Below are positions 51,484-62,115 of a DNA stretch of 64,000 bases, in pieces. The DNA is from Ichthyophis bannanicus (lineage: Eukaryota > Chordata > Amphibia > Gymnophiona > Ichthyophiidae): NCBI GenBank assembly GCA_033557465.1, contig CM066033.1, forward strand, positions 707,391,637 to 707,455,636, in the 5' to 3' direction. Both the position numbers and the translations under genes were made by a program. Every line of letters begins with the position of its first letter. Within the stretch, counting starts at the first letter, position 1. The notes beneath the pieces were generated by a model that worked only from the letters and a program-made list of their open reading frames with translations, was not told the DNA's origin and did no database searches.

Positions 51484-52735
51484 AAAGGTTATTTTATTAT
51501 TTATTTTATTTATTTATTTATTTATTTCACATTTCTTTTATACCGCGCTATTACAATCAGTGAGGTGTACATTGAACAAGAACATACTACAATGCATACA
51601 AGTAACATTGAGTTTACAATGAACAGGGAAATTTAACAGAGGACAACCGGGGGAACTATGTACAGATTAACTTAATGCTATATACAGTAATATAAAACTC
51701 GTTTGGATGTTGCATGTGCTTTTTGGGTGGTTCGCCAATAGGACTAGAGAGAAGGTTGAACAACTAGCCCTTTTCTAGTTGTATTGAGGTGTTAGTTTTG
51801 CTAATGTCTAGGTTGTCTTCTGGGTAGCATTTTGTGAACAAATGGTATTTCAATGCTTTCCTGAATAGGATTAGGCTTTTGATAGCACGGATTTCATGGG
51901 GAAGCGCATTCCAGTTTAGAGGCGCAAATAAGGAGAAGGCTCTGTTGGAGGTGGCCTTCGTGCACTTCGTTATTATTTTCGGGACTATTAAGGTGTTCAT
52001 TGATGTAGGTCTCCTTTTTCTGTTTTCCAGGGTGCCATGGATAAGCTTGCTGATTGGCGTAGGGGGGTAGTTATTTAGGGCCTTGAAAGTAAGGACTAAA
52101 GACTTATACTGGATTCTGGCATGTAAAGGTAACCAATGCAGTTCTTTCATGATGGGTGTTATATGGTCATATCTTGATGAGCCGGAGAGGACTCTGGCAG
52201 CTGTATTCATAGCTAGGCGGAGCGGATTTAGAGTTGATTGAGGGAGACCATGGAGGATGATGTTGGCAAAATCCAGGTGTGGGAGGACTAATGCCTGGAA
52301 GGTTGTTCGGAAGTCTGTGGGATCCAGTAGGGGGCGGAGGTGACGTAACGATTTGATCTTATAATATATGGTTTTTGTGACATTCTTCACATGTGTTGTC
52401 ATATCCAGGTGCTGGTCCAATGTGATGCCGAGGTAACGGATTGTAGCTTTTGATTTCAACTCTACGTTGTTGACGAGTAGTGATGGAGGAGGTATGAACT
52501 TACGGTTCCTCGTGACGAAAAGAACATCAGTTTTCTTATGGTTAATCCGAAGGTTTTGTGATAGCAACCATTCGGCTACAGCTTCAAAGCAGTTGATTAT
52601 TGGGGAGAATACTGGATGGTCAATTGTGAATGGCATATATAGGAGGATGTCATCTGCGTAAGCGAGGCATTGTACGTTAAAGGATCTGATCAGGTCACAT
52701 ATCGGCTGCATGTAGATATTAAACATCAGGTTCCC
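51484..52735 (-). mobile_element. L2-like LINE 3' fragment in D4
   Basis: A TTTATTTA tail at 51488-51530 marks the 3' end. The coding frame 51764-52777 holds the second half of an RT: LMFNIYMQPI, YADDILLY, the IRYLGITLDQHL block and the C-terminal HWLPLHARIQYKSL with LNWNALP typical of L2. The 5' end is truncated near 52735; the frame extends a little into D4 by chance. No sure target duplication was seen. Confidence 0.85.
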
Positions 52736-52739
52736 CTGG

Positions 52740-54867
52740 GAAGTGTGGCGGAGGCAGTTGGTGAAAGTGCAGGGCATAGCCTCGATGGACTATGTCCAGC
52801 ACCCAACTGTCCTGGGTTATCAAGGGCCATTTGTGGGCGAACAAGGCTAGGCGGCCTCCTGTGCAGGGCTGGGTCTGCAAGGGAGGTATGGCTATATTCA
52901 AGGAGTCAAAAACCCCCACCCTGCTGAGTGGGAGCAGGGGCTGCAGGCTTGGGCAAAGAGGGCGAGGTGACCTCCTGTGCAGGGTGGGGAGAGCAGTGGA
53001 GGAGAGGCTACGCTCAAGGAGTCAAAAACCCCCACCCTGCTGAGTTGGAGCAGGGGCCTGAGGCTTGGGGGTCCTCTGCCTACGGGGCCCATTACCCTGG
53101 CCCTTGGCTTGCTGACCCTGGGGGGCAGCTTGGGCAGCCGGATATTGTGGGTACTGTTTGTAGGCAGTGCCCTTCCTCGGATAAAAGGACTTTTTACCTG
53201 AGCTCTTCTTCTTATGAGAAGGGGCAGAGGTCTTCCTCGACAGCCTTGTCCACGTGAGGTGCTCTGTCTCGAGCTGAGCGGCCTTCTCAGCCACAGGCTT
53301 GCCAAAAAGGTTTTCACCTCGACAAGGGACATCGACCAACTTGTCCTGAACCCATGGCTCGAGGTCCGATGACTGCAGCCATGCCTGGCATCGGGCCGCA
53401 ATGCCGGCTGCCGCTACTCGGGCCGAAGCCTCGAAGCCATCATAGGCGGCGCGGGACATGAACTTAGAGCATTCCCGGATCCTCGAAGACAAGGACTTAA
53501 AACTCTGCAAGGGTTCCCCGGAGAGACCAGCAGAGAATCCGGCCAACTCCTTGGCCAGGTCTCATAAATACATGCCCATGTACAGCTGGTAAGTCTGGAC
53601 ACGGCAAGCAAGCATCGAGCCCTGAAAGCACTTTCTACTGATGCCATCAAGGCTTCGGGCTTCACTACCAGGAGGCACTGCGGAGTGCATCTTCTGACTC
53701 TTCAGACGATGCATGGCCGATTCCACAACCATGGAATGGTGTGGTAGCTGTGCCTTCTGGAAGCCAGGACTCTTTCGGAGCCGATAGATGGAATCGACTC
53801 GCTTGCTCAAAACCGGTGCTGAGGCCGGTGCCTCCCACATCCAGAAGAGGAGCCGTTCCAGCATCGGAGGAACCGGGACAGTAAAGGCCTCCTTCGGAGG
53901 AGAGTCATACTGCAGAGCCTCGAGCTCTTCGGCTCTTCCTCGGGGTCAGCCGAGATAGCCAGGGCAGCAGCCATATCGCGGACAAACTCCGAGAACCTAG
54001 TATCCTCCGGAGGGGATCTACTCCGGGGCTCAGACTCTGGCGAGTCCGAAGGGACACACCGAGTCTTGAAGGTGTCAGGAGACTCCTCGTCTTCGGTCTC
54101 CCAAGCAGACTCGTCCGATGTCGAGTCGAGGTCCGACCCAGCGGGGCCTCTAGGCACCCACCCCGATGCCGGTGGCACCGGCGTCGAGACCCTCGGTCCC
54201 GAACGGGAGGTCGAGGGAGATCTCGACCGAGGACGACTTCGAGCCGCAAGGGACTCGAGTATCGGCTCAGTGCCCGCTGCTGATCCATGAAGGCAGACAT
54301 TCTGCTCTCCAAGGCTGTCAACCTGAGACTCAGCTCGGGTGACGCAGCAGCCCCCGACTCGGGCCCCGGCGGCGCCGGGCCCGACGTCGGTATTCGGGGA
54401 GGCGAGTCAACGAGGACAACAGGACTTACGTGTCCAGCAGACTCCGGCTCCATGCGAGGAACTTTAGTTGGCTTCTCCTGGTCCATGGGCCCGGGACGAC
54501 GGTCAGGGGTCTTAGACCTGGCCCTCGAGGGCTCAGGGACTTCCTCCGACGCCGCCCTCACGAGCCGCTTCTTCCTCTTAAGTTCCCGGTCGGGGGACCC
54601 CCTGTCCGAGGAGCTCAGACGCCTCTCGGGATCGGAATATGTCGAGGCCTCAGATGAGGTCCGGGCCCGGGCAGAGGCCGAGTCCGAGAAAAGCCTTTCA
54701 CTTTGTTGCTGACGACTTCGGAGGGCCTTGGAAGACATTTTTACACATGGCCCGCACGTTTTAGAATCGTGGTCTGGGCCAAGGCACCGAAGGCAGCAGT
54801 CGTGTGTGTCGGTGAGAGACATTATCTTTTTACACCGATCACACTTTTTAAAACCACTGGAAGCCAT
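52740..54867 (-). pseudogene. D4 gag, frameshifted
   Basis: The N-terminal frame (53905-54867) starts MASSGFKKCDRCKKIMSLTD and includes a CLRCLGPDHDSKTCGPC Cys/His cluster, a Ser/Arg-rich segment and a coiled-coil-like segment (about residues 175-200). The remainder continues at 53807-54178 and 53022-53864 with the core (SRAAYDGFEASARV) and the basic tail. Frameshifts lie near 54280-54300 and 53930. Confidence 0.8.
52851..53055. repeat. 116-bp tandem duplication in D4 gag
   Basis: CCTCCTGTGCAGGG at 52855 recurs at 52971, and CAAGGAGTCAAAAACCCCCA in each copy. Copies are about 85 percent alike. The period is not a multiple of three, so the gag frame is shifted here. Confidence 0.85.
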
Positions 54868-55109
54868 CGGGGAGAAAAGGGTCCCTGCGAGGTTAAAGGA
54901 CTGGCCTTCCAGGGAAATAGAAAAAAGATTTGGTGCGAGCGCCTAGCCACTAAGGGCAAAAACCGAAAAAGGAAAAAAGGGATTCAATACTGGTGTACCG
55001 AACCCGGCGGGAGGGGAACCGACGTCGAATCCGAGGAAAAAAGCGAAATAACGCCAAGAAAAAAACCTTCTCTTTTCCGGGAAAAAATGGACACACGTCC
55101 GATGGGCTT

Positions 55110-55284
55110 CACGGAAAAAAAGAGACTGAGGTAAGATGGCACCTTTAGGCGGGAAGGGAACCGCGCATGCGTGCCAGCATTCCCAAAGGTTTTCATGGAA
55201 AGCTGGGGAAATGCTCCGCTGGGGCTTCATCGGCGTCGATGACACCCATAAGTGAGGACTGACTTCCTGCTTGGTCCTGGAGAA
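55110..55284. repeat. D4 right (5') ITR
   Basis: Inverted copy of the D4 left ITR. The outer end CTGGAGAA is followed by TCAGTTTAG of D-old. Confidence 0.85.
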
Positions 55285-56249
55285 TCAGTTTAGTGCTGTG
55301 ATGCTGCTGCGTCAGAACCAGTGGAACTGTCAATTCCCACAGAGAAAGAATCATTATGTATTCTTCTTCATTCTCTTTGTCAAGCGCTCCTCAAGGATTG
55401 CCATGAGTGAAAACATGGGGGGGGGGGGGGGGCCTCAGCAGTGCTGGTCAATGTCATTTGAATCGATCCAGAAGTATCGTCAGGTTGGTCATGGACCCCT
55501 GGAATCTGAAATGGCCCCTCCAATGATGGAAAAGCTGTCCTCACAATGGGGTTGTTTCAGTAGTCATGCATCACTTGATTGTCCAATGCTCAGCATTAGA
55601 GTTTTTCAATGCCTTCAAAGTAGAGTATGAAGGATGAATCCTTCCTCTTTCTCAGGGCAGGATTGCTAGGGGATCGATCCCGGGTCTTCCTACTGGTGCT
55701 CTGCTTGAGTATGTTTGAGAACCTCTCTATGCTGGTGCACTGCCAATATCTGATGCAGTTTCTGGGGCCATGGTGACCGATGCCGATGAGCCACAGTGCC
55801 AAAAAGTTGAGTGTGCTTCTTCTCGCAACCCTTTATATCATTTTATCACCTGCAAACACAAATGATATAAAGACGGGTTATGGTTATGTCCCAGACATTG
55901 CAGATACTATTTGTGAGTGTCCGTGATGGACATGATCCTGTAGTACCACGTGCACTTCCTAAATCCGCTGCCAAGTTTCTAAGACATATTGGATAGAAAA
56001 ATAGCCACAGCGAAATCAAACTGCTCCATTTTGAATAGCATGAAAGAAAAAAAAATATGAGCCTGATCAGGTGCATCTCAAACCAAAAATGCAGCCAACA
56101 TGGCACCAAAAGAAAATTAGAAAACAGCCAAAAAACTTGCCAAAAGAAAAATAGGTAGAAGAAGAAACACAGGCAGGGAAGCGATCACAAGAAAATGTAC
56201 TATGTACACAATGAAAATTCGACAAAAAAAAAAAAATGATGGCGATACG
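55285..56249 (-). pseudogene. D-old gag and 5' UTR remnant
   Basis: Around 55880-55975 the plus strand resembles the complement of the gag N terminus of D3/D4 (the ACATT..CACTT..CTGCCA pattern around the Cys cluster). A G-run of 14 occurs at 55419. No open frame is left. This is a weak assignment resting on position between D4 and the D-old ITR. Confidence 0.5.
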
Positions 56250-56428
56250 CACAGATCTAGAAAACTATGTGGTCAGCTCAGCGGAAAAAAGACTGAAGTC
56301 ATCAGGCATGACAGCAGATGGGAATGGCCGCATATGCATGAAGAACTTTTAAAAGCTTCTAGAAAGAGCTGAGAAGGTTCCCACGTGGCCTCCATCAGTG
56401 AGGACTTATCCCGTTTATCCACGAAGAA
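56250..56428. repeat. D-old right (5') ITR
   Basis: Reverse complement matches 25860-26020 at several blocks, such as TCTAGAAGCTTTTAAAAG and ATAAGTCCTCACTGATGGAG. The outer end is near CCACGAAGAA. Confidence 0.7.
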
Positions 56429-56549
56429 CATAGTAGTTCTGAAGTGAATCTATCCCTACCCAAGCCCATCAACTGATCCACTCAAATTTGGTCGACTTTT
56501 TATCGATTACCTGCTCTTGCATTCTCTAAAGCTACAAATAAAGCAAGAT

Positions 56550-58190
56550 AGTGTCGTTTCTCACCTGTAACAGGGGATCTCTGGGAACAGCAAAAATTTA
56601 GTCTTCACATTTGGGTGACATCGGTACAGACAGAGCCCGCATGGGAACGCTTTCCAACATCCAGTTGGAGAGCTTTAGAGAGCACTCCACTGTGCCTGCA
56701 TGACTGCCTTCCCGCCTTCCCAACTCCCTCTCTTCAGTTGAGTTTGTAGCTGAGAAAAGAGAATAAATGAAACCCTATAACGCCTAGGGGAAGAGGGCGG
56801 GTTGTGAAGACTACATTCCTGCTGTTCCTGGAGATCACCTGTTACAGGTGAGTAATTACGCTATTTCTAGGAACAAATATGAATGTAACCTTCACATATG
56901 GGATTCCCTAGCTCCCAGATGCCAGATAAAGGGAACCCAGAACCAGTAGAGGTTCGCCTTGGAGCAGTCTCAAAGAGGTCATGGATCCCTCATGGACTTC
57001 TGGTATCGTCAAAGTCTGGGATGGAAGGTAGGAGTTGCTTTTAAGTCTGAAAGAGGTGCTGGAGTACAGCTTGACCAAACATGGCATCCCGGCGGGAGTC
57101 CTTGTCCAGACAATAATGGGCAATTGAAGGTATGGCTACAAAGTGTAGGTTTGCCATCGAGGTTGCCATGGCACGAACGTTGTGAGCGGTGACATGCCCT
57201 TTGAGGAGAGTCCCACTTTATCAAAAGCAAATGAAATGCAGTTCGCTATCCATCTGGACAGCATGCGTTTAGATACAGATAGACCCAGCTGACTAGGGTC
57301 AAATGAGATGAACAAATGCGAGGCTTTACGATGATCTCTGGTCCTTTGGAGATAGAAAGCCAATGTACATTTGCAGTCAAGAGTGTGCAGAGTTGCTTTA
57401 GCTTGAGATGCATGCGGTTTAGGAAAGAAGACCGGAAGGTAAATTGACTGGTTTAAATGGAAAGGAGACACCACTTTTGGCATAAAGTGTGGGTGAGTCC
57501 GAAGGATGACTTTGTCATGGTGGAACCAGGTATAGGGTAGGTCCACCACCAAAGCCTGAAGCTCACTAATATGTCTAGCTGAGGTGACAGCAATTAGGAA
57601 GAGCACCTTCCAAGACAGAAACTTTAGTGAAGTTGTGGTTAATGGCTGAAAGGGTGGCTTGAGAATCTGTGCTAGAACGACACTGAGGTCCCAAGCCACT
57701 GGGTGGTTTGGACAGCAGGAGACCTCTCATGAAATGTGCTACTAGGGGTTGTGAGGAGATGGGCTATCCCTCCAATATGTGGTGAGAAGTGGACTCTCAC
57801 CAAGTTACTTTACAGACATGTCGAGGACAAGTGGAGGAGATACTGGAGGAGTGACGCCACTGGGGTAGAAAAGAGAGAGAGATCTTTCTGGGAACACCAG
57901 AGAATCTATGCTACTTAAAAGCATATGAACGTCTGGTGGAGAGCATTCTAGAAGCCAGAAGGATCTTCTTAACCTTTTTTGTAAAGTCGAAGCCTTGTAA
58001 TGCTATGCTGTGAGACGGAGAGACTGTGGGGACTGGGATGGAGTAGTGAGCCATTGTCCTGGGAGAGGAGATTAGGTGCAGATCCCAATCGCAGAGGATG
58101 AGTCTGAGTCAAATGCAGTAGCAATGGAAACCACAGTTGCTGCAGCCAGCAAGGGGTTATGAGAAACATGGAGCCCTTGTCAGACTAAAG
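56550..58190 (-). mobile_element. DIRS D5, 5'-truncated
   Basis: 3' ITR (about 56550-56760) and ICR (56803-56910) are followed by YR (56990-57960) and the last part of RNase H-tail coding (57969-58169). RT, gag and the right ITR are missing, so the element was truncated or deleted at about 58190. Family I, close to D2/D6. Confidence 0.8.
56990..57960 (-). pseudogene. D5 tyrosine recombinase, broken
   Basis: The best frame, 57136-57699, has SWKVLFLIAVTSARHISELQ and LHTLDCKCTLAFYL with QRTRDHRKASHLFISFDPSQ. The C-terminal part is in other frames, and the N-terminal part near 57700-57960 is degraded. Confidence 0.7.
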
Positions 58191-58518
58191 CTATTTCACA
58201 GTTCTCCTTACTTCTCTTGTATATAAAAATAAAAAATGGCAGTGTTTACCTGTGGCTGACAAAGTTGGATGAAATTCTCTACAAAGCTGCTACTATATGC
58301 TCGCTTGTCCTATTGCTATAATTCTGAATGGAAAAATCTAGAAATTGTACAGATCATACTGATCAGACTCCAGGAAAACCATAAAAAACCCTGCACTTTT
58401 TGTTTTCAAGAAATCTAAGTAAGCAACTATTCTCTGTGTAGAACCTCTCACCATAAGTTCAAGTCTCTCTTTCATCCATCAGAAAGTTGTCATGGATTTC
58501 TGGATCTGAAACACATAC
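58191..58518. other. Intron next to the DIP2 exon at 58519
   Basis: No repeat or coding frame seen. It is the intron part between the D5 break and the donor site. Confidence 0.5.
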
Positions 58519-58649
58519 CTGCAAAGGCACCAGAGAGCAAAGCCAAGTCCGCAATAAGGATCCAAGCAAATGGCGATCTGCCGAGAAGAGTAGAGCTCAC
58601 ACTGCAGTTTTATAGCTCTACAGAGGGCATTCACAGCTGCATGGGACAT
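58519..58649 (-). CDS. DIP2B: DIP2-family exon, third in window
   Basis: A 131-bp exon bounded by TTGCAG before 58649 and GTATGTG after 58519. It starts in phase 0 with MSHAAVNALCRAIKLQCELY and continues through RQIAICLDPYCGLGFALWCL, ending in the split AG of a Ser codon that the exon at 25335 completes with T. This is the second adenylate-forming domain of DIP2. The Met is an internal codon, not the start of the protein. Confidence 0.9.
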
Positions 58650-59269
58650 CTGCAACAAATCAGTGTGTAAGAAGTGCTGGAGTATAACAACCCCAGAGAG
58701 CACATACATTGGCTTCCTGCTTTGTTTGTTTAATTGTTTAGAAACATATATAGCTCACTAATCCAATGCCTTTACCCCCTCAGCAATCACTATCTGTTCA
58801 GGATTTTATGCACACCTAAACTTCTCAGGCAAACTGGTCACAGTGCATCTTTCCATCTCCTGCTGAAAATATATGCCATGCTTTGCAAATTACTTGCCAG
58901 CATTAGAAGGAGTTGGCAAGCAATGCTTTGACTTCCCCTCCCACAACAGTTACTACATGCAAATGTGCAAAACTTCATCAAAAATATTATTTACAACCTT
59001 TAAAATATTTCCCCTATTTACAAGATAAAGCTTGCAATATGTGCTCATGAATAAATTAGGCACATATTCTGAAATTATATCAATCCAACACATTAACTGC
59101 ACTGTTCATGCTCTTCTACAGTGGTTAAAATGTTTATTCCTTTTGACAGTACTAAAAAATTCACTGCATATTTTTCTATTTGAATAGCATTACAGGCTAT
59201 TATAAAGGTAAAAAAACCTGTAAAATAATGCAGTTAAAAAAAAATTATCTATTCTGAAAATTCTCATAC
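58650..59269. other. Intron, 620 bp
   Basis: AT-rich, no recognisable element. Confidence 0.6.
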
Positions 59270-59379
59270 CTTAACTCCAGTCAACATGCCTGTTGTGCTG
59301 ACACTAAAATCTAGGTAGGCCAACATTTCAGGAGTGGGCGGTTTGTACATCTGTGGAAGCCGCTTTCTAGGCAGATCAT
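59270..59379 (-). CDS. DIP2B: DIP2-family exon, second in window
   Basis: A 110-bp exon with acceptor TTTCAG and donor GTATGAG. It begins by completing a GAT codon (Asp) from the previous exon, then gives DLPRKRLPQMYKPPTPEMLA and YLDFSVSTTGMLTGVK, ending in phase 0. The SVSTTGMLTG stretch corresponds to the phosphate-binding motif of adenylate-forming domains in a DIP2-specific variant. Confidence 0.9.
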
Positions 59380-60239
59380 CTGAAATCAGAGAGGAACAGT
59401 TTTGTCTGTGTATCTCTGCGGTTAGTCACAATAAATAGCAAGGATGCTTGCCATAAAGGAGATACTGACAAGGTTACAGCCATAAAGTCTGTCCTACATA
59501 TAACAGAAAAATCAACAAAACTCATATGCAATTAGTTTTATGCTGTAAGATATGTCATTCATTAAACAAGGAGCGGTCTTATCAACATGCACAATTTATC
59601 AGTTCATCTCATCTCATTTAATTTACCTTATTTTTACTACATATATGCTATATATATTATGCTTTAATGTTAACATTACCTTCTACCTTTGCAAACATTG
59701 TGTCTTTCTCTAACGATCTGCCTGACTGACAACTTAACACAGTTTAGGTCAATTATCCAGAGGGTCACCATGAGTCGACACAGACTCGATGGCACTTAAC
59801 AACGATGTTAACAGTTAAATGTTTACTCCATAATGTTATATAATGTAACTTTCTTGTTTCTGTTACTTGTTTCAATGTAAACTGCTTTGACTGAAGGAGA
59901 AAGCGATACAGAAACCATTTAAATAAATAAATACGACCAATGCTCTGTAATCCACAGCACTCGGCACCTACTGCCTGCTGTTATTTTGTTGCAATGTGGT
60001 TTTCATCTATCATCCCCTGTGATCATAATAAACTGCAATGTAAAACTGAAATACATGACTGAGAACTCTAGTATGCAATTAAATATTGTGCAGCAACAGA
60101 TATTTGGGATAAAAGGTCTTGGAGAAATGGGCTATCATAGTGGAAGAATTCTGAAATGGAACAGTAACTATGGTTCCCTGTCACAGTATTTCTCTAATAC
60201 TGACAACATCTGGAAATCTTTGGCGAGATAAGGTATCAC
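59380..60239. other. Intron, 860 bp, with small repeat tails
   Basis: A tRNA-SINE-like piece with CACCATGAGTCGACACAGAC and CTCGATGGCACTTAACAACG at about 59755-59815, then a LINE/SINE tail, GTAAACTGCTTTGACTGAAG to AAATAAATAAAT, at about 59865-59935. The rest is unassigned. Confidence 0.6.
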
Positions 60240-60351
60240 CTGTGTCGATGATTGTTGGCCACGTTTTCACATCCACAGCCACTGCCGCTTCTTTGGATTT
60301 TACTAATTTCATTAAGGTTTGTGTTGTAAGGATACAGGCAGCTTTGCTGAC
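60240..60351 (-). CDS. DIP2B: DIP2-family exon, first in window
   Basis: A 112-bp exon with acceptor CTTTTTCAG and donor GTGATAC. It gives VSKAACILTTQTLMKLVKSK and EAAVAVDVKTWPTIIDT, ending in the first base of the Asp codon completed by the next exon. It belongs to the second adenylate-forming domain. A second AG, 20 bases upstream after CTTTAC, was not used because the DIP2 alignment starts at Val. Confidence 0.85.
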
Positions 60352-61011
60352 CTGAAAAAGATCATCAATATCTGTAAAGAACAATTTTCATAATGGCTGT
60401 AAAGACAAACTTCACACTCGTGCAGTTGTAATTTAGTGATTTAAAATGGCCTGGTATTACAAGGCCGGTACAACCATCAGGCAAATAAGGTGGCTGCCTA
60501 GGGTGGCAACATTCTGGGGTGGTGGCGGCAAAGAACAGGGCATTCAAAGCTAAACAATAGATTTTGAGAGCCAGGGGGATATAAAGCTTAAGGTCTGCCT
60601 AGGGCACCAACACCTTGAACCAACTCTGGGGCCGTGTCTGGGTATTACCATGCAGGAGACTGAGCTTTGATTTCCAAACTAGACTAATCATGTAGCTCTG
60701 CTAAAATCCCCTAAATACTGTTGCTCCCCATATGGACCAACGGTTCTCAGCCCGATTGCAGACTTCATGCCAACACGGGCAGCGGTGGGGTAAGAGGCAG
60801 AAGGAAGAAAGGGGAGCATGGTATCAGGTGCCACTTGATAGCGGAAGTAAGGAAAGCAGTTCATCAGCTCAAAGTATGAGCAGACCTCCATCCTCAAAGT
60901 CACAGTCAGGATAGTAAGAGGGATAGAGGAGAAAAGGCAGTTGTCCGCACATGAAGCCTGTAGTCTGTGCCTATCAGAAACAACAGCACAAAAATACTCA
61001 ACTGGTTCTAG
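60352..61011. other. Intron with one probable repeat
   Basis: At about 60465-60625 GGTGGCTGCCTAGGGTGGCA and GTCTGCCTAGGGCACCAACA form a degenerate inverted pattern that may be a MITE or SINE. The rest is unassigned. Confidence 0.4.
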
Positions 61012-61013
61012 AG

Positions 61014-61193
61014 CAGGGTTTTTCAACCCAATCCTCAGGACACCCCTGCCAGTTAGGTTTTCAGGATAATCACAATGAATATGCACGAGGCATGCACTGT
61101 TTCATTGTATGCAGATCTCTGTCATACATATTCATTGTGGCTGTCCTGAAAACCTGACTAGGTGCATCTCAAGGACTGGGTTGAGAACCCCTG
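61014..61193. mobile_element. Palindromic hAT-like MITE, copy 1
   Basis: Ends CAGGGTTTTTCAACCC and GGGTTGAGAACCCCTG are inverted. The interior has AATGAATATGCAC and its complement. Flanking TTCTAGAG and TTCTTAAG match at six of eight positions, consistent with an 8-bp hAT duplication. Confidence 0.7.
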
Positions 61194-61227
61194 TTCTTAA
61201 GTAATTGGTGAAAACTGCCTAAGGCAG

Positions 61228-61421
61228 TTATTCCCAGACCTGTCCTGGGGGCTCCCCAGCCAGTCGCGTTTTCACGATATCCACAATGAATATGCATGAG
61301 AGAGATTTGCAGTCAGTGGAGGCAATGCATGCAAATCTCTCATGAATATTCACTGTGGATAAACTGAAAACCCGATTGGCTGGGGAGTTCCAAGGACAGA
61401 TTTGGGAACCACTTGGCCCAA
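61228..61421. mobile_element. Palindromic hAT-like MITE, copy 2
   Basis: Ends CAGTTATTCCCAGAC and TTTGGGAACCACTT, with CCACAATGAATATGCATGAG inside and its complement. It belongs to the same family as copy 1, about 35 bases away, but is more divergent. Confidence 0.7.
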
Positions 61422-61547
61422 GTTAAAAGCTAACAAACAGAGGAGAAGGGTACTCTGCAGTCAATATTGACCAAACATACAGCGGAGGAAACAAAGCTAC
61501 AGCTACACCAAAATAGTCTTCACACAAGTGGTTTTATTTGATGATCC

Positions 61548-61591
61548 AACTTGGCCAAGTTTCGGCACTCAGGCCTGCATCAGGGGTCAGT
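61548..61591 (-). ncRNA. Degenerate hammerhead-like motif
   Basis: On the minus strand GACCCCTGATGC (near 61577-61588) is followed by a GGC/GCC stem II, GAAA (61560-61563), a perfect stem III CTTGGCCAAG (61550-61559) and GGATC, which pairs with GACCC at four of five positions. The core box reads CUGAUGC in place of CUGANGA. It lies in a small repeat of unknown family. Confidence 0.5.
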
Positions 61592-61724
61592 CTGATTATT
61601 TGGAAACATCCAATAACAATGCAAATTGTTGTTGAAGGGTTAATCATAACCATCAACCTTGCACAACAGTCAGATGTTCAAGTAGAGCCATGAAGTAAGC
61701 ATGCTTGGACTAGAGACAATATAT

Positions 61725-62115
61725 GGTAACATTTTACTTACTAGATAACGTCCTTTCCTTGAGTCCTGCTAGACCAGTCCAGACAAGTGGGTTGTGTTTC
61801 CCTATCAGCAGAATGGTGGAGACAAAGAATCACTGAAAAGCGCAGGTTTCAATGACATCGCTCCCATGCCTCTATTTGCTTCAGCCACCAGAGGTCCCTT
61901 CAGTATTCATCCCAAAGCATATAGGAGAAACATGGCAAGCCTCACACAATCGCTACGGCATTGATAATAGAGATGTCAGTTCCAAGTGACTATTCTGTGA
62001 ATTGCGTGGAGAGGCAGAAGATCCTGAAATACCAGGAAATGCCGTCAGAGACCAAGAAAATCTGGCAGAAAGATAGAGAAATATTTCCCATCGTGTTGTG
62101 CCACAGGCTTGATAA
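61725..62115 (-). mobile_element. DIRS family II fragment D7
   Basis: GCTAGACCAGTCCAGACAA and TGGTGGAGACAAAGAATCAC align with the D-II ITR at 13389-13460 in the same orientation. It ends where D6 begins. Whether it continues past D6 is unknown. Confidence 0.7.

Larger units (their letters stand above)
48217..55284 (-). mobile_element. DIRS D4, with an L2 LINE in it
   Basis: 3' ITR and ICR at 48217-48590, YR at 48715-49750, RT-RNase H at about 49800-51434, L2 insertion at 51484-52735, gag at 52740-54867 and right ITR at 55110-55284. Without L2 it is about 5.8 kb. Outer ends are AGTAGTTACTCACC (left) and CTGGAGAA (right). Confidence 0.9.
25836..56428 (-). mobile_element. Oldest DIRS, D-old, outer shell of the nest
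   Basis: Left ITR at 25836-26045 and right ITR at 56250-56428 are diverged inverted copies sharing TCTAGAAGCTTTTA and GATAAATCCTCACTGATG. Between them lie D-O with everything inside it, D4, and remnants of D-old gag (55285-56249). The DIRS YR and RT genes of D-old itself are missing. Span is 30.6 kb, of which only about 1.5 kb is D-old. Similarity to the other family I ITRs is clear but weak, indicating age. Confidence 0.7.

Noticed and set aside
58479..58709. 76-codon frame as a small separate protein
   Set aside because: Its core is the DIP2 exon at 58519-58649; the flanks are intron read-through.
60688..61086. 132-codon frame on the minus strand
   Set aside because: It spans a MITE and unassigned intron, with no domain and no splice sites.
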